From positions 32,896 to 51,196 of the forward strand of contig ML210354.1 in the NCBI GenBank assembly GCA_004369085.1: a stretch of 18,301 nt of DNA. Reading direction: 5' to 3'. The notes under the pieces were generated by a model. It searched no databases. It saw only the letters and a list, made by a program, of their open reading frames with translations, and was not told the DNA's origin. Position 1 is the stretch's first letter, and every line of letters begins with the position of its first letter. Position numbers and translations under genes: made by a program. Source of the DNA: Coprinopsis marcescibilis (taxonomy: Eukaryota; Basidiomycota; Agaricomycetes; Agaricales; Psathyrellaceae). Shown here piece after piece: positions 7,026 through 16,426 of the stretch.

Positions 7026-8463
7026 TTTTGAAGTGTGTGGAAAGGTGGTAATCAATTCGATGGAATGGGTTGAGTTTCCAAAAGTCGAAGATTTCTTTCT
7101 TTTGAGGACTTCTGTTCGATGTTATGTCTTTGTTTGTATTCTTCTAAGATCCGGGTGGCATTGGTCAGATGCCCCTTTGGTTCCCAGGAAGCTTCAGATA
7201 TCAGGTAGCCTTTCCATTGGACGAGATAGAGGAATCCTTGTCCTCTCTTCTTGTGATTGACGATAGATTCTACTTCGTATTCTTCTTTTTTGTTGATAAG
7301 ATCAGGTGGTGGGTTGGTGTGGTTAGGTCCATGGAGTTCAGTTTCTTTATAAGGAGATAACCAAACTGTGTGGAAAATGTCGTGTATTTTCCATTGAGTT
7401 GGGAGTTTGAGGCAATAAGAGACTGGTCCTATGATCTCCATTATCTCGAAAGGTCCTTCTCTTCTCAGTTGGATCTTGTTTGACAGGTATCGTTGGTTGA
7501 GGTTCTTTGCTTCTAGCCAGACTTTTTGTCCAAGTCTGAATGGAATGACGTCGTTTTGACTTCGTTGAATCATTTGTTGTCGTGCTAGTTCATGTGCTGC
7601 AAGGGCTTCTCTTCTGGCAATAGTAAGGTTTTCCATTCGTTGTTCAACTGATGGGATATTCGAGGTTTCAAATGCTTTTGGGATGCCTTGTGGTTGTAGT
7701 CCCATGATCAGTTCGAATGGAGTTTTCTTGTTATTGGCATGTCGTTGGTTGTTGTAGGTGAATTCAAGAATGGGGATGTGTTCTTTCCAAGTTTTGGGAT
7801 GATTGATGCAATAAATTCCCAAAAAGGTTTGAACTTCTTGAAGTCCTCGTTCGGAGGCTCCATCTGTTTCGGGGTGGTAGGTGTTGGAGAGTCTTGAGTC
7901 AATACCTAATCGTTTAAGGAGTTGTATATGAGATTTGGCTGCGAAGTTTGGTCCCCAATCAGAAATGAGTCGTTCTGGAATTCCGAATCTTTTAAATGTT
8001 GAGTCAAGAATGAGTTGTCCAGTCGTTTCTGCATCGATTTCTTTATTGCAAGGAGTAAGAATTACCTCCCTGTAAAACCTCTATCCACCTGGATAAGGAT
8101 AGCATCGTAGTGAGTACCGTTTTCTTCGATTGGTGGTAGTCCTGACATAAGGTCTATTGTGACAAATGTGAATGGGCAGTGTGATCCCGTGGTTTTGTTC
8201 GGAATGAGAGTGGGTTTCAATGGATGTCAGTTGATCTTGAATTGTTGGCATATAGCACATCCGTCGATGTATTGTTTGACTGCTCCTCTCATCCCAGGGA
8301 ACCAGTATGATTCTTTCACCTTAAGGTATGTTTCTATTTGTCCTGGGTGTCCTGCTAGTACTGAATTGTGGTGCTGCCTGATAATTTCTTGTCAAAGATT
8401 TTGATCTTGTGGGATGTACATTTTTCCCTGGTAAAAGAGGGCTCTTTTCCCATTCTTTTCTTC

Positions 8464-8487
8464 AATCTTCCAATCTTCCAATCTTCC
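8464..8487. repeat. 8-bp tandem repeat AATCTTCC x3 within pol of B
   Basis: Three perfect copies of AATCTTCC (sense GGAAGATT). With two copies the pol frame runs smoothly into EEKNGKRALF, matching ESKNGKTALF of A. With three, everything downstream is out of frame. The third copy therefore looks like a slippage event after the element was functional. Confidence 0.85.
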
Positions 8488-8612
8488 ATGTCTTTCTTCA
8501 ATTGTGTGGGAGAATCTTTATCTTTGAGGAGTTGTTGTATCTTCTCAGTGATTCCCATATCGAATCATCCTTCTGGTTGATCCATAATAGTCTGTTGGAG
8601 TTTGGTATCGAG

Positions 8613-8703
8613 AAGATTCATGAAGAGTTCGGCAGGGAGAAGAATCAAGAAGAGTTTGGCAGGGAGAAGAATCATGAAGAGTTCGGCAGGGAGAAGAATC
8701 ATG
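8613..8703. repeat. 27-bp in-frame tandem repeat in pol of B
   Basis: Three copies of a 27-bp unit (8613-8639, 8640-8666, 8667-8693) plus a 10-bp partial copy lie in the linker between RNase H and integrase. Each encodes nine residues of the type ILLPAELFM. Element A has a single equivalent, MVLLPKELFQ, so the array arose in the B lineage. The unit length keeps the reading frame. Confidence 0.88.
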
Positions 8704-10792
8704 TCCTTGTTATCATGATCTTTGATAGGGAAATGATTGGGTCGTCGGGATAATGCATCGGCTTGAATCAACTTTGCTGCCAGGGTGTATTCGAATTTGA
8801 TATCAAAGTCGGCTAGGGTAGTGTACCATCAAGCTTGTCGTCTATTGAGTTTGCAAGTTTCTCGAAAATAAGAGAGGTTTTTGTGGTCGGAGAGAATCTT
8901 GACTGGGTGTTGTGCTCCTAAAAAATAATGTCTCCATTCTGTACATGCTCGAATAAGAGCCAGTAATTCCCAATCGTAGATTCCATAGTTTCATTCAGCT
9001 GGAGATAAGGTTTTCAAGATGAATGAAATAGGGTGTCTTGCTCCGTTGACATCTTGTTGAGTAAGGACTGCTCCTGTCATGTATTTTGATGCATCGCATT
9101 TGATTTGGAAAGGTTTTTCTAGATCTGGCATAATGAGTACTGGTTGTTCAGTAAATCGTTGTTTCAATGTATCAAATGATTTCTGTTGTTCTTCTGTCCA
9201 GTCAAATGAAACTCCTTTTTGCAGGAGTTCGTTCATCAGTTTTGCCAGTTTGGAGTATCCTTGAATGAATTGTCAATAGAAGTTTCTGAATCCTAAGAAT
9301 AATCGAACTTGTTTTGTGGTTTTTGGTTCAGGCCATTCCTTCAGTCCTTCAACTTTAACAGGGTCCATCGATATTTTTCCTTCTTTGATGACCATCCCAA
9401 GGTATTTGATTTTCTCTTGGCAAAACTGGCATTTTTCAGGTTTCAAGTAGAGGTTGTTGTCTTTCAATACTTGGAGGACTTTTCGGGTTTCGATGATCAT
9501 CTGTTCCTTTGTAGTGGTAAAGATAAGGATGTCATCCATATAAATGATTATACATCGTCCTTCATTCTTGACTTTGTCAAAGATCTGGTCCATCATTGCT
9601 TGAAATGTTGCTGGTGAATTGCACAATCCAAAAAACATAACAGTTGGTTCGAATAGTCCAAGGTTGGTTTTGAAAGCTGCCTTCCATTGGTCTTCTTTTT
9701 GAATTCGAATGTTATTGTATCCCCATCGAATGTCTAGCTTGGTGAAGTATTTGGCGCCTTTGAGTTGATCAAGTAGTTCAGTGACTAATGGAAGAGGGTA
9801 GGTGTTTCTCTTTGTCCAAGTGTTGAGAAACCTATAATCTTGGCATGGTCAGAGTTCTCCTTTTGCTTTCTTTTTGACAAAGAACATTGGGGATCCCATT
9901 GGAGATTGGGATGGTTGGATGTATTTCTTTGCCAGGTTTTCTTTAATAAACTTCTCAAGTTCCTTTTGTTCGAGAAGAGTAAGATTGTACGATTTGAAGG
10001 ATTTTGGAACAAAGGCTTCCTTCATTTCGATTTTATGGTCCCAGGGTCTTGAGCTTGGAAAGCGGTCGGATTTCTTTTTATCAAAAATGTTGAGGAATTC
10101 GTGATACTCCTCTGGTATTCTTTCTTTGAGTGGTTTCTCGATAACTTCTTTTGCTTCTGAGGCAAGTTCTTGGGCAATTGTCAATTTTGCTTGTAACCAG
10201 ACGGTTCAAACATGTTTGATTTCTTTTCCTTGAAAAGCTCGAAGAAGGGATGAGTCGATTTGTATGTTGGTTAATCCTTCTTCTTCCAGTTGTGGTTTCT
10301 TCCTTCGAATATTGAGATAGTTGATAAAACTCTGGTTGATCTTTGACATGTTTCTTTTCTTCCATGAAAGACTTCCAGTTGTCCAATCGATTTTGAGATT
10401 CACTTTTCGAAGCCAAGGGGCTTCTAAAATAAGCTTTTCTTTTCCTAATCCGGTAACGTAGAATCTTTCTTTGAATCTTCGTCTGTTGACGATAATCCAG
10501 GAATTGAGATAAAATTTAATGGCTCCTTGTTTGTTCAGGGTGCCATCTACATTTTGGGCAGGGATTGGAATAGGGATTCGAGTGAGTTTTGCTCCAATTT
10601 TTCATGTGTAGTTCTGATCGATGAACTGATCATCTGCTCCACAGTCTACAAGAGTTTGAGTTCCAACATTAATGGGTCCGTTCTTTCCATTGCACGACAG
10701 GGTAGTGGGGAAAATCAAGGTGATATTTGATGTGTCGGCATATAGGATAGATTGTACAGTTTTGGGAGGTACTACAGTTGGTGTAATCCTCC

Positions 10793-12145
10793 TCAAGCAA
10801 AACCCTGATTCTCTTTGATGTGTTCTTGGAATAATTCAATTTCTTCTTTGTCCATGTCTTTCAACAATTGTTGGACTTTTCAATAGGCGTCCTGTCCAGA
10901 AGTCTGCTTGGTAGTGTTGTTTGTATACTTGTTTGGTTTCTTAAAGGAATTCTGTTTAGAATCCTTTGGTTTCTTTGGACAATCTTTCAATCGATGTCCT
11001 GGTTCTTGACAAAAGAAACAAGCTCCGGTCTTTCACAATTGTTCTCGAATTTTGTCGGTAAGTTTGGGGTGTCATTTCTTTCCATTGCTTTGAAAAGTGT
11101 CGATGTCCATAGGAGTTCCTTGGTATTCACTGTTGGAGGATTTGTACAAAGATGTAGAGGTGGATGGGTATTTCTTTATCCCCATGGTGAATAGTTGGAA
11201 CATCCAGTTGTTATTATGGACTTCGGCAGTAGCATCAAACCATTGTTTTGGTTTGGCTGGTCAGTCCCATACTTTCCGAAGAGTGTCTTTGTCAAGGGAT
11301 TTTTGGAAAATGTCGGAAATCATCATATTAACTGGGTCAAATTCAAGAATTGGATCATTGGCGAAGGGTTGGTAGGGTGTTTTGGCCATGATGATCTTGA
11401 ACTGGTTAATGTGTTCCTCTGCCAACACTTTCTTGGATTTCTTGAGGTTTTTTAGTTCCTGGAAGGCGAAATCGGCTCTTTCTTTTTCAAAGAATTGTGC
11501 ATCGAGTTCCTTTTGAAAGGTTCTCCAGGTTCCTAAGTTGATCATGTTGTCATCGTTGGTATTTGCTTGAAGAAAAGCTGTCCTCCATTGTGCTGCTGCT
11601 CCTTCTGTCATGTAGGAGAAAGTAATGAGAATTTTGTCATTGTTGTTGTACAATGGGTTGGATAGGATGAAAATTAAAAGTTCTTCCTTCCATTGGTCAT
11701 ACATCTCTCTTTTTCCATCAAAGGTGGAGGGTTTATTGATTCCTTTAAGTCCATCTTTCTTCTCTTCCTTTTGTGTTTGAGTTACAGAAATAGTAGGATT
11801 GATTTCTCGATCAAGTCGAGTGGGTTCAAGTTGGGATGCCATTCTTTCATGTTTCTTCCAATCTTTGAGTGGGTCAAAGTCAGTAATAGTTTGTCCAGCA
11901 GCTTCAAAGCCCCTTTCGTTTTGTAGAAGGGTTCGTTCCAAAGGTGTTAATCCTGGTGGGGTTGTTTCGCCTCTTTCATAGGTGGGATCGTATATCGTTG
12001 GTTCGGTTTGATGTTTCTCTTTTCGTTCTTTTCGTTTCTGTTTCCGTATTTCCTTTCGATCCTCGGTGGTTGAATATGGTTCTTCAAAACCTTCAGATGT
12101 GGCTCTTGAGGTTGTGCCGGGATTGGTTTCTGATTGATCGGCCGT
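10793..12145 (-). pseudogene. gag: gag of element B, start codon ACG, four TGA stops
   Basis: The frame runs from 12145 to TGA 10793-10795 without indels. The N-terminus is very basic (RKEIRKQKRKERKEK near 12060), followed by the gag domain (PSTFDG, GAAAQWRTAF, LGTWRTF; about 11730-11500) and a CCHC knuckle CFFCQEPGHRLKDC near 11000. Alignment to A places the initiator at 12145-12143, where B has ACG GCC and A has ATG GCC. No other ATG in this frame lies before the gag domain close to this point, so the start seems lost, unless ACG is used. In-frame TGA stops: 11261, 11072, 11033, 10880. The longer open frame at 11947-12279 is out of frame with gag and looks incidental. Confidence 0.85.
10799..10805 (-). 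promoter_or_regulatory. -1 ribosomal frameshift site GGGTTTT (gag/pol, element B)
   Basis: Gag reads G GGT TTT GCT TGA on the minus strand, the same heptamer and the same two-codon spacing to the gag stop (10793-10795) as in element A. The pol frame begins one base back and runs directly into the protease. Confidence 0.75.
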
Positions 12146-12187
12146 GGTTGGGGGTCCTCATCACAGTCGATGAGGGAAGTGTTTGAG

Positions 12188-12201
12188 TAGCTTCGATCTT
12201 C
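12188..12201 (-). other. primer-binding site, self-priming type (element B)
   Basis: Minus-strand GAAGATCGAAGCTA follows the LTR directly. It pairs with the LTR self-primer sequence (12420-12432, TAGTTTCAATCTT) over 13 positions with one G-U pair and one mismatch, both explained by transitions. There is no TGG as expected for a tRNA-primed site. Confidence 0.65.
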
Positions 12202-12698
12202 TGTTACGATGCAAGGTGAATAATACACCTTAGTCGTGACTAATGAATCTGATTCAATAAGAGACTCCTTAGTCGTCAAGACTTTGTAGGAGAAGCAAGC
12301 GAGTAAGACTCTAACGAACTAATGTTAGAGAAGTTGAGCGTTCGTTCGAGATCGAGACTAGTTGAGTAAAGACGAACAAGAAGTTCATATTGATTCAGAC
12401 TAGAAAGTACAAAGTAAACAAGATTGAAACTAAAGTTACAACTACCTAATAAGGTAAGTTTAAATACTATTTCGTTATCTCTTATCCGTTAGATCCTTCC
12501 GTTATCAAACCATTATCATAACTAATAATAACTAATGACTCGAACTAATCATCTGACAAAGTCAGATGGTCTTGTTAGTCCAAAAATAAAAATACCTCTC
12601 AATCACTATCATAACCATCTAACCCTAATCTCATCCAATCAATAATCCAATCGAGAACTTTATTGTTATCGTACCCTTCAACGAGTGAGTTCGTAACA
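12202..12698 (-). repeat. 5' LTR of element B (497 bp)
   Basis: Starts TGTTACGA (12698) and ends CGTAACA (12202) on the minus strand, a 7-bp terminal inverted repeat TGTTACG/CGTAACA. It has a TATTTAAA box at 12459-12466 and the self-primer sequence at 12420-12432. U3 is open from GTT at 12697 for 32 codons, then TGA at 12599-12601. The R/U5 part resembles LTR A, the solo LTR and the old relic; the first 200 bp or so differ much more. Confidence 0.9.
12459..12466 (-). promoter_or_regulatory. TATA-like box TATTTAAA in LTR B
   Basis: It stands at the same distance upstream of the self-primer sequence as in LTR A and the solo LTR, where most U3 sequence around it has changed. Confidence 0.5.
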
Positions 12699-13400
12699 GT
12701 CCCTGGATGATATAAGGAGCTTGTTGCTTATACTCTGGGCCAAATATGAGTGCACACCACACTTTGTGAAGAAGCAAAAAAAAGAAAAAGAAAAACAGAA
12801 CAGCTCTCCTACTAGAGCCATTGTACAATGTACTGGTTGCAATGGACATAAGAGCATAAGTTGCTCAAGGGATTAAGCATGAATCTCATCTAATATTTTG
12901 CCAAGGACAACAATATCCAGCATAAGTCTGGTTGTAGTACAGGTGCCAACTCAGGCCCTGGCCCCTGACCAAGTGAGTGCAACAGAACATCTGCGCTCAC
13001 CAACATCTATGACCTGACAGCCTGGATAGCTGATGAATCAACCTTTCACCTTATGGGTTACTTACTAGGAAGACTTCCAAGTTTTAACAGACTCAGAGAC
13101 AAACTACACTGTACTCAGCACATCCTTCTCCTCATGCACAGGCAAGTTACTTGGACACAGAAACCATCTCCCACACCTGTATATAGAGTCCTTAAGCATT
13201 TACATCATTTTCACTTATGGCAGTGCATATTTATGTGCAACTAGTACGTGCACAAGTAACTTGGATTTGCCAAGTATACTTAAGTTGCTTAAGTAACTTT
13301 AAGTAACTTTTGTATGGGTACGTAAACCGAACTTAAGTAACTTAAGTTACTTTGTGAACCATCCTTTCAAAGTCTTTCTATTCACTCACAGCTCGCTTAT
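12699..13400. other. gene-poor stretch beside element B
   Basis: No convincing gene. A short plus-strand frame near 12790-12870 has a Lys-rich run and then CTGCNGHKSISC before a stop. This vaguely recalls the zinc knuckle at the end of some transposases but lacks two residues, so I do not call it. The right half holds the AAGTWACTT repeats listed separately. Confidence 0.5.
13144..13352. repeat. cluster of AAGTWACTT 9-mers
   Basis: AAGTAACTT or its reverse complement AAGTTACTT occurs at 13144-13152, 13254-13262, 13291-13299, 13301-13309, 13335-13343 and 13344-13352, with near matches between. The last two are head to head and, with flanking CTTAAG, make a long palindromic block. It could be the end of a small inverted-repeat transposon or a group of binding sites; no coding is seen. 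Confidence 0.7.
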
Positions 13401-14863
13401 TCCCTTAAGCATGTTGCTGGTGCCCCAAGGACGTCCTGCACGTCGTCTTTGGGCATACCCTTGATCTGCTCGGCAAGTTCAACCGTTGCCCAACTCCTGC
13501 CTCTCGCCTCTCGCAGACCAGCTCCACCCCCACAACGTCTAGAACCCCCCGCAACCCCCTCCCACATGGCCGGCAAATACCAGCTGGGCCAAGACTCACA
13601 GCGAACCGTCCCACTCCAACCTGGAGAATATTGTCAACGACTAGTCGCGTTGGACGATGAAGTTGAGGGCAAACCTAAGGACATCGACGATGAAGAGGAA
13701 CTGTACTGCTGGGAGGAAGAGGCGGACAGAGAGGGAATTGGATTCAATGACAAGCAAGAAGCCGATGAAGATAAAGGAAACAAAGAAGAATCCATCGGAT
13801 CACAGCGTCGCAGACAGGCAGCACCAAAGCTCCCGGGGTGGCTTGAATGACGATTTTAAGCATGCTTTTTCATTCGCCACATCCACCACCCTGTCAATCC
13901 ATGTCTTCAAGGATAGCGACAGCTGCTCGCAAAAATTTGCATCAAATCTTCATCTGGATACCTTGACTAGAAGAACACCATCACAAACTCTTCTCACTTC
14001 CTCCACAACTGCGTCCCAGTTACTGGGATATCAAAGTCACCACCGATGCCAGGCATTTGTGGACAGAGCTAGTCTCCCAGTCCACCCAGGGGGTATATGC
14101 TTTTACTGAAACGACGGCAATGTCAACACTCTCCGAAGGAACCAAGGATGCCCAAGATTTGGCGTTCCAGATCGCTGAAGACTACTTTTGCCTTCAAAGG
14201 AAGGGTAGAAAGGTCGAATCTGCAAGTTATATGGGTCAAAATAACCGCTGATTCGGTCCGCCAGCGCTCCGAATGATCCTCGACCTATGTAACGAGTCAG
14301 GCGACTATGCCGCCTGTTTGGACCTTTTCTAAGAGGTCAAGGAGCACCCTAACCAAGATGACGATCTTTTGATTATTGACTGACTCCATGTTGAGGAAGA
14401 TCTTATGGCGCGATTCAACCTGCCTGATCCATTGGGCGCTGACCAGGACTCGCTCAAGCTTCTGGAATGGATGTTACGACAAGAACGTCATGGTAGTGAC
14501 GCCCAAATTCGACGAGCAATGTCCACATACGATCTGGTCCTTCCTGCGTGCTGGAAAGAAAGTGATTGACCTTCAGCAATCGCAACATTTGAACTGATGA
14601 CTGGTTATTTGGAGAAGGACTTCAACCACAATACGAATACACCTCCAAAGAGACAAGTCTCACAGGGTCAGCCCCCGTCCCCATCAGCGGAAGCCATGGC
14701 CTCAATCATGCGCACCACTCTTGCAACCCGCCATTTATGTTGGATCCAGCAAATTCTTCACATGCTTAAACACATCGGTATCGACCACATTGCTCTCATG
14801 TCTTTGACCTCATCAAACAAGGACAACAACACTCAACAAGGAAGGTCTAGGCAGCCGACTTGA
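13401..14863 (+). pseudogene. decayed gene for a PPR-like, probably mitochondrial protein
   Basis: Coding character moves between frames. Frame of 13449 (to 13850) has an acidic stretch around DDEEELYCWEEEADRE. A shift near 13850 leads to DDFKHAFSFATSTTLS. The frame of 14057 then runs from about 13990 to TGA at 14861-14863. That last part has two helical hairpins of pentatricopeptide type: ALRMILDLCNESGDYAACLDLF and YDLVLPACWKESD, a TGA, then PSAIATFELM. Interruptions in it are TGA (NR-stop-FGPP; ID-stop-L; SD-stop-P) and TAA (DLF-stop-EVKEH). An Arg-rich peptide, MLLVPQGRPARRLW, can be read from an ATG near 13411 and would suit a mitochondrial signal, but its frame soon stops. PPR proteins bind organellar RNA. 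Unspliced introns could explain some breaks, but not TGA inside a repeat. Confidence 0.55.
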
Positions 14864-14868
14864 GCCTG

Positions 14869-15177
14869 TCACCAGGCATCGCCGAACAGCATCCAAAACC
14901 ACCACGGAACGCAGTTGAGGGTAGCACAAAGGCGACATTGTGTAAGAGCCATAGACACCGGTTGATAAACGTGGTTGGGAGGCCTTGGTTCTGAAGATCC
15001 TGCGATATAGCTGCTGGGTTGCGTTGATACAACAGTGCCAGCACGAGAAATTCGCCGAAGGACCTTCCTCTTCCTTTGTCGAATGACAGCAACCAGCCAA
15101 ACAATAGACCCAACCTCGAGAAGCAGTGCATTGGAGGCGGCGACTGCAAGCATAGCGGGCACAAACTCGCCAATCAT
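14869..15177 (-). CDS. small ORF with one possible membrane helix (doubtful)
   Basis: An open frame of 102 codons on the minus strand includes AMLAVAASNALLLEVGSIVW followed by a hydrophobic run and RQRKRK, the pattern of a single membrane helix with a basic cytoplasmic end. The opposite strand is open over much of the same part (15035-15385), so one of them is a shadow. I recognise neither. It may be an exon of a longer gene or chance. Confidence 0.2.
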   Translation of the reverse strand: MIGEFVPAMLAVAASNALLLEVGSIVWLVAVIRQRKRKVLRRISRAGTVVSTQPSSYIAGSSEPRPPNHVYQPVSMALTQCRLCATLNCVPWWFWMLFGDAW

Positions 15178-15440
15178 CTACAGAGAATCTAATGTATCCA
15201 TAGAGATTGCAAAAGGCGGGGCAACGGAAACACCGTCCAAACCGGTGAACCTGATTCCAATCCTACAATTTACTCACGAAGACTCACTAATTCTTCACTG
15301 CAAGACCCAGGTTGACAGTCATCTCAGATCCCCAACCACTGTCAATCTCAAACACTTTCGAACATACGAAAAACACTGTCGTTGACGAAGTCAAACCGTA
15401 TACAAGCTCGTTTCACACCTAACTTCTTAATAGCATCGAG

Positions 15441-15746
15441 ATGGACAGTCACACAAGGTCTAACATCGATACAATCAGGCTTCTCACACTGCGTCGTCGC
15501 TCCTTAGGTGCAAACCCATTCAGCCCTGAACCTGCTCCTATTCTAAACTCCCGGAAACCATACCTTTACTCATACTTTGGCAACTAGGCTGAATCCTTAG
15601 CCCACACAGAGGAATTTGTCACAATAAGTGAGCCGTTCAGCCAACTGCGGACAGTGTGCTTCGAAGATACATCTTGAAACCAGAACCCAGAATTTGCTTT
15701 TGTCTTAAACGATAAGCAGAGCAAACATTTACGCAACGTTTATTAA
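15441..15746 (+). pseudogene. unrecognised coding remnant
   Basis: From ATG 15441 the frame reads 102 codons to TAA (15744-15746) with a TAG and a TGA inside. Composition is protein-like throughout (RKPYLYSYFGN, then a stop, then SEPFSQLRTVCFEDTS), with sensible codon use on both sides of each stop. I do not know the family. It could be a worn-out gene, or exons of a gene whose introns I cannot place. It lies tail to tail with the SKP1-like gene. Confidence 0.35.
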
Positions 15747-15865
15747 TCAGTATAGCTTCCTATTGACTAGACCATCATCGCATAGATTAAAGATCTTAAA
15801 TGGGAATGGCATACGACCTTTACTCAACACCAATCTAAACCTCTGTCAGTCATCAGCTTGAGCCC

Positions 15866-16426
15866 TTATAGACATCGTACCTCGTCAAGGAAAGCCCTAC
15901 ATTTGACCCCGAGTCCATTGGCCATGAAGAGCGTGTCAATCTGCGACGCAGTTCTATCCTTGACTAGGATGAGAAACCTCGCTAATCCGAGATCACTACA
16001 ACTTTTGTTAGTTTAAGGAAAGATCCAGTCAACAAATTCCTACAAAAGATCTCTGATATCTAACTCTTCAGCGGCAGCAAGAATTTGGATAAGCACGATA
16101 TTGTCGACGCTATCAATATAGTCCCAATCCCATTGGCATATATTTTCGATATTTGTATCATAGTCGTCGTTGATAGACAATAGCTTCATTTTCTCATGTT
16201 TATGGTACTCGCAGTACTCGATAACCTGACACTAAATGAGGTGAAGGAGTGCCAAAAGTAAGCGGATACGTACTTTAGACAGAATGTGATAATCAACGTT
16301 GATTGTCGTTGGAAAGTATTCTCCTTGGGAAAACGAATTTCGTATCTCGCGTAGTAACATTGACATAGCTGCCACCTGGTCGTCCACGTTCACAAGCACA
16401 CCATCGGCAGTCTCGACAAGAACCAT
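15866..16426 (-). CDS. SKP1-like SCF ubiquitin ligase subunit, three exons
   Basis: Exons 16426-16274, 16225-16044 and 15995-15866 join to 465 nt (154 residues), close to the usual SKP1 length of about 160. The N-terminal BTB/POZ part has VLVETADGVLVNVDD and then HILSK joined to VIEYCEYHK. The C-terminal part has CQWDWDYIDSVDN, ILAAAEELDIRDLF, then DLGLARFLILVKDRT and QIDTLF, following the SKP1 pattern WD-x-x-(F/Y)...LILAANYLDI...A...I...F. Both introns (16273-16226, 16043-15996) are 48 nt with GT...AG; the second has branch site CTAAC. SKP1 bridges F-box proteins to cullin 1. The KGK typical of SKP1 is VKDRT here and the last residues do not match, so it is a divergent paralogue. An alternative third intron (GTACGA at about 15877) would change only the last few residues. 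The start is the ATG next to the domain. Confidence 0.8.
15996..16043 (-). other. intron 2 of the SKP1-like gene (48 nt)
   Basis: Minus strand begins GTAGGA and ends TTGTAG, with CTAAC about a dozen bases before the end. Without splicing the ORF stops directly after LDIRDLL; with it the SKP1 C-terminal domain continues. The intron is phase 2. Confidence 0.7.
16226..16273 (-). other. intron 1 of the SKP1-like gene (48 nt)
   Basis: Minus strand begins GTACGT and ends GTGTCAG. Removal joins HILSK to VIEYCEYHK, the expected unbroken SKP1 sequence. The intron is phase 0. Confidence 0.75.

Larger units (their letters stand above)
7052..10805 (-). pseudogene. pol: pol of element B: protease-RT-RNase H-integrase-chromodomain, broken
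   Basis: Entered by -1 slippage at 10799-10805. Protease keeps LVDCGADDQF (about 10650-10630). RT keeps YMDD (9531-9542), but the Arg of its LRPCQDYR motif is a TGA (9849-9851). RNase H keeps DHKNL and has DWEL for DREL. Integrase has the zinc finger, core (TIDLMSGL, then SDWG for SDRG, then ASE), GPY/F module and a chromodomain with LVQWKGY and SWEP (about 7230-7145). In-frame TGA stops: 10602, 10206, 9849, 9273, 8991, 8829, 8392, 8227. A third copy of an 8-bp repeat (8464-8487) shifts the frame, and removing one copy restores agreement with A. A one-base loss near 8073 shifts it again. The final TGA (7052-7054) may also be decayed, since A ends differently. Confidence 0.92.
6858..12698 (-). 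mobile_element. Ty3/gypsy chromovirus 'B' (Tf1/sushi-like), 3' LTR missing
   Basis: This is a second minus-strand element with the same plan as A: 5' LTR (12202-12698), primer-binding site (12188-12201), gag (12145-10793), pol (about 10805-7052) and a third ORF (7025-6870). Homology with A ends near 6858, and no 3' LTR follows; a SKP1-like fragment begins instead, so the 3' end is deleted. The flank next to the 5' LTR begins GTCCC, with no matching copy at the other end. Damage: four TGA in gag, eight in pol, two pol frameshifts (an 8-bp repeat gain at 8464-8487 and a one-base loss near 8073) and a lost gag start codon. Confidence 0.93.

Noticed and set aside
11947..12279. 110-codon open frame at the start of element B
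   Set aside because: It overlaps the LTR end and primer site and is out of frame with gag. The gag frame (from 12145) aligns with A and carries the basic N-terminus.
12785..12870. Transposase-like zinc knuckle (CTGCNGHKSISC)
   Set aside because: Spacing lacks two residues of the CCHC pattern and the frame stops at once on both sides.
15035..15385. 116-codon plus-strand ORF
   Set aside because: Opposite to another open frame, no recognisable motif, and no good context for either.
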